From assembly GCF_030272615.1 (NCBI RefSeq), contig NC_081411.1, positions 39,669,140-39,733,139 of the forward strand: a DNA stretch of 64,000 nucleotides, in the 5' to 3' direction. The DNA comes from Cryptomeria japonica (lineage: Eukaryota > Streptophyta > Pinopsida > Cupressales > Cupressaceae). The notes under the pieces are model-generated. The model was not told where the DNA came from and searched no databases. It worked only from the letters and a program-made list of their open reading frames with translations. Within the stretch, counting starts at the first letter, position 1. Every line of letters starts with the position of its first letter. A program made the translations under genes and the position numbers. Of the stretch, positions 11,739-20,601 are shown one piece after another.

Positions 11739-13253
11739 TATTGGAGTCTCATTGATTCGTCTTGAAGAGACATTATTGCGACGTTAAGAGGCAGATCTGA
11801 GGAGCATCGTCATTTGGAGGCGTCCTAGACCAGATCCAACCTCTCCATTGCGTCCGGAAGGCCATTTCCATGAATTTTGGTTATAAAGTTGGCCTATTTT
11901 GGTGAGGAAAATTTTTTTCCCCAATTTTGCTTATCGTACGGATTTTTCGAATTTTATATAATTTTTTCAAAAAAAAAAAATTTCATTTTTTCTGAATTCG
12001 TTTTCGAAAAATTGAAAAAAAAATTGAAAAAATTCGAAAATATCAAAAAAAATTTGAAAAGAGAAACAAAAAAAAAAAGAGAGATTTTTTGGTTTGGGGG
12101 TCCGCAGACCCCCGTACCCCCGTACTCCTGCCTGCAGGTCTGTCGCAGTGTACCCTCGGCTTCCGCTCCATCTGCTCCGTCCTCGCCGTACTCTGTGCGC
12201 GTAGTTGGACGAACGTACCGCCTGTCGTGCGCCGTCTGTCTGCGCCGTCTCGCTCCCTGCAGGTACTCCACGCTAGCTCCGCTTCCGGGCTCCCGCGCCC
12301 GCCGCTCCGGCAGCGACCGCGACCACCACACTCCAGCGCCCGCTGCGGCCTGCAGCGCCGCCGCTGCTTGGCTCCGCTACCTCCTTCTTCCCGCAGACAG
12401 TCTCCGCCACATCTCCTCGGCCTCGGCCTCGGCTCCAGCCACCGTGCAGCGCCAGCTCCTCCGACACGTCAGCCACGTGGAAAATCGTGCCACATCATCG
12501 CCCACATCAGCTGCCACGTCAACTATTCCGTACAGTACGGCTTTATCCAGTCAGCTATCCACGCAGTCATCCGTACGGTACGGACGCCCAGTCAGCATGG
12601 CAGCGAAGTTTTGGCGACGGTCATACGGCCGTCAAATTTAACATAGTGTTTTGCTGACGTCAGCGCCACATCAGCAGGGTTTGGAAATTTTTTGACCCCC
12701 TCTCATTTGCATTTTTGATTTTGCAGTTCAACTTCAAATGGCCATAACTTGCTCATTTTTGCTCCTTTTTGGGTGCAATTTTTTTTGAAATGGGCTAGAA
12801 TTTCGTGCTCTCCGCAGTGGTGAAAGAATTTTTTGATTTTGATGCACGGATTTTTCAGAAAATGCAGTTTTTGGTGACTGTCCCTGAGTAATCCCAGTTT
12901 TTGCAACTTCAGAGGCTTCGTTTGGGGTCATCCGACCTCCCTTTCAGGTGCCGTTTTTTTTGAAAGTGCGTATTTTTTCGTCTACTTTCACATGATGCTA
13001 TCAGATTGATGTCATTGTAAGTAGAAATTGTGCTTTTAGATCTTGGCCATTTTTGGCTCTCTTGGTACTTGTATATTTGCTTGAATCTCAGTTAGATTCA
13101 TTGCACTATTGATTGAAGTCTCTTGTATCTCATTTGAGAAGTTGTAAAATTTGCATCATAAGCCCACTTTGCCTTGTTTTGCAAGTGGCTCATTGTAATC
13201 GCACTAAGTATAAAGTGCCAAAATCATCACTTTTGGGGGGGTACCTTGATTGA
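11739..13253 (+). other. Long composite leader of the Copia-type element
   Basis: About 1.5 kb of untranslated leader with sharply different base composition along its length. It has an A/T-homopolymer part (11880-12085), a very GC-rich part (about 12090-12480), a stretch dense in ACGT cores and inverted repeats (12460-12665), then AT-rich sequence. Open frames of 254 and 185 codons cross the GC-rich part in different plus frames; none shows a known domain. Capture of foreign sequence is one explanation for the GC-rich block; a structured leader or packaging region is another. Confidence 0.6.
12464..12664 (+). promoter_or_regulatory. Cluster of ACGT-core (bZIP-type) sites
   Basis: Four ACGT cores lie within 200 bp: ACACGTCA (12464-12471), the palindromic G-box CCACGTGG (12473-12480), CCACGTCA (12514-12521) and the 12-bp perfect palindrome GCTGACGTCAGC (12653-12664). 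These match consensus G-box/C-box sites of plant bZIP factors. Several CCACATCA copies lie between them. Function is inferred from motif only. Confidence 0.45.
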
Positions 13254-15596
13254 TTGAATTTGGGGGGTGTCTCTTGTGATTTTGTTCTCTTGTGTTCTTT
13301 CCTTTTTGCTGCTATGGGTTCTTCTAAGTTTCCTCTCTTAACTCCACATAATTATGCTACTTGGAAAATTGATGCATGGAGTAAACTTATGGAAAAAGGA
13401 CTCACTCATTACATTGATGGAACTATTGTTGCTCCAGCTGATCTTAAGGCTGATCCAGTTGGTCACTTAGATTGGCTCACTAAAAATATCATGGCAATTG
13501 GTACCTTAAGAAAGTATGTATCAAAGGATCTCATATTTCATATTGAGAAATGCACTCTAATCAAGGATGCTTGGCAAAAGTTTCAAGACTTGTATGGTCA
13601 AGTTGATGAGATTAGGGGATATCAAATTGATAGTGATCTCACCATGTTAGATCCCAAGAACTTTGATACTATACAAGATTATGTCACTAAGGCAAATGAG
13701 TTGAGGGCACAACTCAAAGATTGTGGCATTGATAAAAAGGATACTCAATTGATATTCAACTTGATAGGGAAGCTTCCACAAGAATATGCAGCATTTGTTT
13801 CTAGTTTCCAAACTCATAGGATGACAATGGGTTCAAGCTACAAAATGCCTACATTTGATGCTTTCAATGAAATGTTGATGATGGAACAAACTAAGTTGAT
13901 AAGCATGGGCATTCTTAAGACTTCTTCTAAGTCTCAAGCATTGGTGGCAACTCAAGGAAACAAAGGAAATCAAGGAAAGGACAACTCAAACAAGAAGAAA
14001 TGGCAATCAAAGCCTAAGGATAAAGCACAATCTTCTCCACAACAAGGAGATTCATCTTCTTCCAAGAAAGATAATTCACCAAAGAGAGAGAGACCTACTT
14101 GTGCTTATTGTAAAAAGATTGGTCATGAGGAACATCGTTGCCATACTAAGAAGATTGATGAGCTCACACATATCATCAAAAAGCATAACATTGATTTGCC
14201 TAAAGTCTACAAGAAGGATGATTCATCAACTTCCACTTCCTCACATTCAAAAGGAAAAGGGCAAGCATTCATGGCTTCTACAAGTGGAAAGACTCACTCT
14301 TTTGGAACAAGAAAAGGACAAGCTCTATGTGCTACAACAAATCATACTTCAGAGAGATGGCTTCTAGATTCAGGGGCTTCTCATCATATGGCATCTTCAC
14401 AATCTATGTTCTCTACATTTGAGCCTTGCACCATGCCACAGATTTTGATGGGCAATCATACATACATGGATGTGATTGGGAAAGGATCTATTGACATTGG
14501 GGATAACTCCTTCAATGATGTGTTGTGTGTACCCCACTTGACAAACAATCTCCTTTCTATCTATCAAATCACACATGGCGCAACTAAGAGAGTTGTGGAA
14601 TTCACACCTGACTCAGTTTTTATTAGAGACATGGAGACTAGAGCTATCATTGCAACTGGGGTGGTTGATCATGCATCTCGGTTATACTCCTTTTCAGATT
14701 TTGTTGATGATGATGATTTCACATTTGATGATTCTACACATGATGATCACACTTATTGTGATGATTCAGATTTTGAGGATAACTTTGGACACTTGAACTT
14801 GGGGATTCTCACATGTGACCCCGTTCTTGAGTCTTGTATTTCATCTTCTCATATTGATATCACATCACCTATTGCACCTGATGATGCAGATAGTGCGACA
14901 GTTTTGCCTTCATGTGATTCAGTGCAGCAGGATATACATTGTCTTCCAGCTTCAGATTCATGGGATGATTACATGACAGATATTGCAGGTTTGTTTGTGG
15001 AATCCTACATTGCAGATTTGGGAGACATCATTGATGACATACATCTTCTCTTTGATGAAGATGATCCTTCTTCGATTGTTGCGAGGGCACACTCTGACCC
15101 TCTTGTTCATTCTCTACATGATCATTCTTTCGAGGTTGACATGATTGTGGATACTTATGTACAGCAGTTGGAGGAGGTCTCTTTATTCTTTGAGGAGACA
15201 CATGAGTCTTTGGATATTGTTCTACATTCATCTTCACTAGATGTTGGAGTTCCTTTTTCAGCAGTATGGCACAGTTTACCATCTTTGGAAGGGGTATCTT
15301 TCAGCATCGACATGGGGACACTTGAGCAGTTTTCAGAGATTCCTTTCATCATGAGTTTTCTTCATACATCTTCCCTTCATGATTGGGGAGACTTCATGGA
15401 TACACCTTTGGTTTTGTTTCTTCCTAAGGGGAGGAATGTTGTTCGACGTTCATGGAGCAGTTTCTTCATACATCGAGCTTCTATCATTGGTGCAGATTCT
15501 TCATTGAGGGATGCTCACAGTTTGACTTCTCTTCTTCTCTCGTATGGGGGGGACTATTTCCTCACATGGGGTTTTGTTCCTCACATACTTCTTTGA
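13254..15596 (+). CDS. Copia-type Gag-protease polyprotein with acidic C-terminal tail (intact)
   Basis: One uninterrupted 780-codon frame; the likely start is the second Met at 13314 (MGSSKFPLLTPHNYATWK), which resembles Copia Gag starts, giving 760 aa. Residues about 21-230 are the UBN2-type Gag/capsid region (HNYATWKIDAW, LIGKLPQEYAAF). A Lys/Ser-rich linker leads to a CX2CX4HX4C knuckle at residues 283-296 (14100-14141). The aspartic protease active site DSGA is at 372-375 (14367), followed by the usual NLLSIYQIT and SRLYSFSDF text. At the point where GAG_pre-integrase, integrase and RT/RNase H should follow, there is instead a 300-residue Asp/Ser/His-rich tail (residues about 484-780). 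A short FGHLNLGIL (about 511) resembles the FGHLN core of the pre-integrase domain. No stop or frameshift; function of the tail unknown. Confidence 0.93.
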   Translation: MNLGGVSCDFVLLCSFLFAAMGSSKFPLLTPHNYATWKIDAWSKLMEKGLTHYIDGTIVAPADLKADPVGHLDWLTKNIMAIGTLRKYVSKDLIFHIEKCTLIKDAWQKFQDLYGQVDEIRGYQIDSDLTMLDPKNFDTIQDYVTKANELRAQLKDCGIDKKDTQLIFNLIGKLPQEYAAFVSSFQTHRMTMGSSYKMPTFDAFNEMLMMEQTKLISMGILKTSSKSQALVATQGNKGNQGKDNSNKKKWQSKPKDKAQSSPQQGDSSSSKKDNSPKRERPTCAYCKKIGHEEHRCHTKKIDELTHIIKKHNIDLPKVYKKDDSSTSTSSHSKGKGQAFMASTSGKTHSFGTRKGQALCATTNHTSERWLLDSGASHHMASSQSMFSTFEPCTMPQILMGNHTYMDVIGKGSIDIGDNSFNDVLCVPHLTNNLLSIYQITHGATKRVVEFTPDSVFIRDMETRAIIATGVVDHASRLYSFSDFVDDDDFTFDDSTHDDHTYCDDSDFEDNFGHLNLGILTCDPVLESCISSSHIDITSPIAPDDADSATVLPSCDSVQQDIHCLPASDSWDDYMTDIAGLFVESYIADLGDIIDDIHLLFDEDDPSSIVARAHSDPLVHSLHDHSFEVDMIVDTYVQQLEEVSLFFEETHESLDIVLHSSSLDVGVPFSAVWHSLPSLEGVSFSIDMGTLEQFSEIPFIMSFLHTSSLHDWGDFMDTPLVLFLPKGRNVVRRSWSSFFIHRASIIGADSSLRDAHSLTSLLLSYGGDYFLTWGFVPHILL

Positions 15597-15810
15597 GAGT
15601 TCTCATGTATAGCTTTCATCTCTTCTTTTGGGGGAGGGTTTTTTCCCATTGGGTTTTTCTCTCTTTCCCCACTTTGTGAGAGATTTCATTGCATTGGTTT
15701 GCATGCATTTGCATTTGTGCATGGGTACCTAACATGGCCTCGTAGCCGGGACCCATCTTGCATTGCTTAGTTGCATTGTAGACTTAAGTGCATTCCCCTA
15801 AGTTGCACTT

Positions 15811-15819
15811 AAGGGGGGG
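15811..15819 (+). promoter_or_regulatory. Polypurine tract of the Copia-type element
   Basis: AAGGGGGGG ends at the base before the right LTR. It primes plus-strand DNA synthesis. Between the stop codon (15596) and this tract lie about 215 bp of 3' UTR with repeated TTGCAT words. Confidence 0.9.
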
Positions 15820-16316
15820 TGTTGGTGTAAATAATTATTCATCATGGATATTATTACACTTACTTAAGTTTACTTAGGATAATGCATTTCATAGTAGTTT
15901 GGATATGAGACACTTGGGTGTTTGTGCCACATTGGGATAGTGTGTGTAGGAGAAATTCCACCTCTTATGGTGTTGATCTTGTTATTACACTATCATATCC
16001 ACTTATTGTGGAGTGATAATTCCACCTTTGGTGGGTGATCCACCTCATGTGGAATATTGTATTATTTCTCCTACCTACCCACACCTATTTCCTACCTACC
16101 CTTGTTTCTTATTGAGCCACATGTCATACTTGTGTGCTCATACATATCCCTAGCCTTGCCTATATAAGCAGGCTCATCTACATTGTATGTAACAACAACA
16201 ACTTTTGAACAATCATTGATCATTTTCTATTAATGAGAATACAGTTTATTCTTATCCCATATTATGTCTCTTTCATGTACATTTCAATGACTTCTTGATC
16301 TTGGCAAAATCCAACA
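15820..16316 (+). repeat. Right LTR of the Copia-type element
   Basis: 497 bp, no difference seen from the left LTR over its whole length. TATA box at 16161-16168. It is followed by the target duplication ATTTA (16317-16321). Confidence 0.97.
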
Positions 16317-16321
16317 ATTTA

Positions 16322-18374
16322 TAATCTTTGTATTGCCTAGGATAATACAACTTACTATCCAATGACATCCATATGACTCATCCTGATCTTCTAGCATAAT
16401 ATAACTTTCTATCTTGATCCTTTATCAAACATTTTTTATTCTCCCTAATCATTGGTCATCTAACATAACACAACTTATTTGCCTAACCATCATTGTTATT
16501 GTGTATGCTTTCTCAAGTATTGATTAGCTTGTATAGTATGGCTTTCTAATTTGATTGTTTTGTTGCAATACATGAATCACCCAATACAACACATCTTGTT
16601 TGCAAATAGAATTAATACCATCGTTGTGGATGATTATCATAATACAAGTTGCTAGTTGATAGACCGTGAATCAGTCTCACATTGGTGTATGCTCTTATCT
16701 CTTTCTATATGTCCCCTTGTGCTCTTACAATAAAATTTTAAGAATGATACTAGTACTTTAGATAATATTTGCATTGAGATCTCATCATTTAGTTGACTTG
16801 GACCCTTTTGTTTATTTTAATATCAATGTTCTTTTCTTTGCATATGTGTATATTTGAATTTCTTTTATGGATTGATAGGATCCTAAGTTTGGGGGATTGC
16901 TTCACTCAGCTTAGAGTCATTCTATTCCTAGTTTGTCTTTCTCTCAATTGCTCTCTATCTATTTATATCTACTTTATCATGAGTATGAAAATTTAATGTT
17001 TATAATCTTGCTAAAGTGGCTACTAAATGTAGTGTAGTAAATTACATCCTTTTACAATTTCACACTCTTTTTTTGTCTCTACTTTAGTGTGCCTGCTATG
17101 TTGGATCATTTAAACCCTATTTATTCCTTATACTAGCCTACTATTGTCATATGCTAATGTTGATACTAGATCTTGATATACCGCCACCACCTTCTCTACT
17201 CATTAATTGAGAGGATTAGGGTACCCAATGTCATAGTTTGAATGCACTATGGTTCTTCGTGCTTGATTCATTCCAAAAGGGGCCTAAATTGATGCGTGTG
17301 AGTGTCGACCTTTGTCATTTATGATTTGATCCTAATATTTTAATTTGATCATTATGTGCTGTCCTAAACTCACAAATACCTTGATAGCCATATATAAAGT
17401 TATCTTTTATCATATGCAATGTCTATTATTATCACAAGTCAAGAGTTCTAATTCATTTAATTCAAGAGTAGATCTGAGTATAAGGTGCAACAAGCTACAA
17501 CACCCTATCTTCAAGTATTGTTTCATGATGGATTATGTTATGTTTTATCATGTTATTGCACACTCAGAGGACTTCTCTTAAGACAAATACATCACCATCA
17601 CTATCAATCATAAGGTATAATCTTCCCAATTCAAAATTTCAATTATGTGTTAGCCTCTTTCATCCATGACGATAAGCCCTCTTTTTCACCAGTTATAGTT
17701 GTGTAAGCTCAGTATTTATTTAATTCCCTCAACACTTTTAATTCTTAAATCTATAAGTGCAAATATATTTTATTTTCTTAAAGATAAGCTCTCATGACTC
17801 TTTCTTTACTATGACTAAAAATAACTTTCATCGACATCATATTTCAGATCATAAATGATATGATGAAAATTTATTATAAATTATAAAAAATAAAATAAAA
17901 ATTCAAACTTTTTTATGATTTTGATTATAAATATATACTAATACTATAGATTTTAGAATCAATATAAAAATAATAATAAATAATTATATTTATAAATAAT
18001 ATGAAAAATATCAAAATTATATTATAAAAAGTAAATTACAAAACTATTTATTTCAATCATATAAACAACTATTAGTATCTCCAAAAGGAAGAATATAGAA
18101 AATACACAAGTACATATTAGTAAACTAATTAATATAAAATGCAATATCTCTAATACGACATGTAAATATTCTTTGAGTGATATTTGTCTTTTAATCAACT
18201 ATAAAATGATGTTATTAGTAGTGATATCTAGTTTCATATGGTACATAGGTAGTAATAATTAAGGCATAGAACACAAAAATCAAGAGAGTACTAATACTAT
18301 TTATTTTTACAAGTTTTCTTTGCAAGTACAATGTAATTTTAAAGGACGTGCGAAAAAAAATCAGACTAGCTTTT
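16322..18374. other. AT-rich stretch without genes
   Basis: No supported coding region. 16322-17600 carries only short random frames; 17860-18120 is extremely A/T-rich. Confidence 0.6.
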
Positions 18375-18660
18375 TGATTGATGTTTAAATCTATTTTCAA
18401 GATGATTAAGTTGAAATTTTCATCATCTCAATTATCAATGTAGCCTTTTATATCATCACCCTTAGTTTATGTGGTGCAATATTTTAATATTTCAAGGGTT
18501 ATGTATCTTGGTGATGTGTTAGTCTTAATTGATTTTTAAATCTTTTAATATGATTAAGCTGAAATTTTCATAACTATCAACTATCAATGTAGTCTTGTAA
18601 ATATTTGCCGTCCAGTTTATGTGGTGCAATGTTGTAAAACTTAGTGAGTTATAGATGGAG
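18375..18660. repeat. Diverged two-copy tandem repeat (about 150 bp apart)
   Basis: Copy 1 (about 18375-18512) and copy 2 (about 18527-18660) share TGATTAAG.TGAAATTTTCAT, ATCAATGTAG.CTT and AGTTTATGTGGTGCAAT in the same order. Non-coding. Confidence 0.75.
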
Positions 18661-18719
18661 GTAACATGAGTTCGCTTCTATGTTAATTGTTCACGTTAGA
18701 TCATAATTATAATAATCTT

Positions 18720-19330
18720 ATAAAATAATCAATTTAGTTATAGGTGAAGATGTTGATTTGGAAGTTCAATAGTATCTATAAGTTTTGGTGTGATTATAGA
18801 TCTACATGTCATATTAAAGACTCAACCCAAATTCAATTCCTCTTATAAGAAAGTGTTGGAGTACCACTGCACTACTAAAAATTTACCTTATGGACTAACC
18901 ATCACTGTAAGTATAGATGAAGATGCTGATTGTTTATTGACACATAAGAAGTGTTGGATTAATCGTCACCTCTATAAATTGTTCTCCTTAAATAACTGTC
19001 ACTTGAAATATAAATGAAGATGTGGACTTAAAGTTCACTTTTGAACTAACCATCCCAAATATTAAAAAAACCTTTTCACTGACCATCAATCTAAATATAA
19101 ATGAAAATGCTACTTTAAAACTTCAAATTTTGATGTAACCGAAAATCTACAATCCACTTACTTAATTACTCCAAATATAAAAGTTAATCTTTCCGACTGA
19201 GCATCACTACTAACCATAATCTTGCCGGCCGACCATCATTCTAAGTATACATGAAAACGCTAATTTAAAATTTCCCTTAAACCTGCCAAGAATTTTGATG
19301 TAACTGAAAATCTACAATCCACCTACCTAA
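18720..19330. repeat. Imperfect repeat array upstream of the dehydrogenase gene
   Basis: At least five copies of a word like AAATATAAATGAAGATGCTGA occur (about 18740, 18910, 19005, 19090, 19245). The last two are followed by TTTTGATGTAAC.GAAAATCTACAATCCAC (about 19130 and 19293). Units differ in length and are diverged. They end about 180 bp before the gene's start codon. Confidence 0.65.
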
Positions 19331-19427
19331 TTTAATTCTCTTTGAAAATTTCGAACTGTTCCATCTGAATTTAGATTTTTTTGAATCACCTAATAAATAA
19401 TTGCAACTACTTTTTTTTTCATATTGC

Positions 19428-19434
19428 TATATAG
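19428..19434 (+). promoter_or_regulatory. Possible TATA box of the dehydrogenase gene
   Basis: TATATAG, 79 bp before the proposed ATG at 19513. The region is AT-rich, so this is only a positional candidate. Confidence 0.35.
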
Positions 19435-19512
19435 AGTTGATGTCTTCTCTAAATTATCAGACAACTATCTGTTCTAGCTTTACGCCATCTCAACTTCATA
19501 AAAGAAAGAACT

Positions 19513-20401
19513 ATGTCTACATCTGTATTACAAGAAAGGTAAATACTTCGGTGTTCATATTTTTCTTCTTATTTCAATTAATCTTGTTTGCAGATAACCA
19601 TGAAGTCCGGTTTGAATGTGCAGATTGGAGGGAAAGGTTGCAATTATTACAGGCGGAGCACAAGGTATTGGAGATGCCACTGTTCGCCTCTTCACCAAAC
19701 ATGGAGCCAAAGTCATAATTGCGGACATCGCAGATGATGCTGGTCATAAGCTTGCAGAATCTCTCTCACAGTCCGCAACCTATATTCACTGTGATGTGAG
19801 CAAAGAGCAAGACGTGAGAGCAGCAGTGGATTTGGCCATGGAAAAGCATGGAAAACTGGACGTTATGTTCAATAACGCTGGTACTGGAGATGGGCATCGA
19901 AATAGTGTTGCAGAGTATGAGATGGAGCAGTTTGAACGCACCATGAATGTAAATGTAAAAGGAGTAATGCACGGCATTAAGCATGCAGCCCGCGTTATGA
20001 TACCCAACAGAAAAGGGTGTATTATTTCAACAGCCAGTGTTTCGGGGATTATGGGTGGCGTTACAGCTTATGCTTACACGGCCTCAAAACATGCAATTAT
20101 AGGCCTCACTAAAAATGGTGCAGCTGAGCTTGGTAAACATGGTATCAGAGTCAACTGCGTTTCTCCTTCTCTTGTTGCAACCGGGCTTATAATGGACTAT
20201 GTAGGAAAGGGAAAGGATGAAGTGGAGGCGTGGGGTTGCAGCGTAGGTAACTTGAAGGGGACGATTCTTAAAGCAGACGATATTGCAGAGGCTGCTCTTT
20301 ATTTGGCCAGTGATGAATCTAAATATGTGAGCGGCCATAATCTTGTTGTGGATGGAGGTCAGACAGTTGTAAACCACGACTGGGGACTTTACAGGCCATA
20401 A
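19513..20401 (+). CDS. Short-chain dehydrogenase/reductase (SDR110C type), two exons
   Basis: Classical NAD(P)-dependent SDR, expected to oxidise or reduce a secondary alcohol/ketone of specialised metabolism or hormone synthesis. I propose exon 1 at 19513-19538 (MSTSVLQE plus AG of an Arg codon), an 85-nt GT-AG intron at 19539-19623 and exon 2 at 19624-20401, giving 267 aa. The in-frame Met at 19616 is preceded directly by TGA, and the splice restores the family's usual RLEGKVAIITGGA start. Motifs: TGGAQGIG cofactor loop (18-25), Asp43 at the end of strand beta-2 (favours NAD over NADP), NNAG (92-95), Asn119, Ser147, and Tyr160-X3-Lys164 (YTASK). The C-terminus NLVVDGGQTVVNH is also typical. 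Length is normal and no lesion is seen. Closest described relatives are the secoisolariciresinol dehydrogenase / xanthoxin dehydrogenase / momilactone synthase-like group; the substrate cannot be told from sequence. Confidence 0.93.
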
Positions 20402-20574
20402 GGGCTTTTAGTATTCAGTTCTCACTACATGCATGATATGGCAGCTATGGTCAGAACATTTGATTGTAGTTCAGTGATGTGACTGAACATTAGAGCAATT
20501 TCGTTCTTGGTAGGATAGATAGTTTATATAGAATTTGTTATATGCATCACATAATTTAGCTCACATCCTTATTT

Positions 20575-20580
20575 AATAAA
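20575..20580 (+). terminator. Polyadenylation signal candidate
   Basis: AATAAA about 175 bp after the stop codon of the dehydrogenase gene, preceded by T-rich sequence. A plausible plant near-upstream element; AT-richness of the region limits confidence. Confidence 0.4.
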
Positions 20581-20601
20581 TCCTGAAATAGCAGCTGCTA
20601 T

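Larger units (their letters stand above)
11230..16316 (+). mobile_element. Young non-autonomous Copia-type LTR retrotransposon (gag-PR only)
   Basis: A complete 5087-bp element: LTRs at 11230-11726 and 15820-16316 (497 bp each, read base by base as identical), both starting TGTTGG and ending CCAACA; target duplication ATTTA at 11225-11229 and 16317-16321; primer-binding site directly after the left LTR; polypurine tract directly before the right LTR. The 4.1-kb interior has a 1.5-kb leader and one long ORF (Gag, CCHC knuckle, aspartic protease, acidic tail). Integrase, reverse transcriptase and RNase H are absent, so mobilisation must have used another element's enzymes. Identical LTRs indicate a very recent insertion. 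Confidence 0.97.

Noticed and set aside
11877-12641. 254-codon plus-strand ORF (and overlapping 185-codon and minus-strand ORFs) in the Copia leader
   Set aside because: It crosses homopolymer and GC-rich leader sequence, has no domain, and equally long frames exist in other phases and on the opposite strand, as expected from composition.
15028-15352. Minus-strand ORFs opposite the acidic tail
   Set aside because: Antisense shadows: GAT/TCA-rich sense codons rarely create stops in reverse.
20084-20377. 97-codon ORF antisense to the dehydrogenase gene
   Set aside because: Shadow of a GC-balanced coding exon; no family resemblance.
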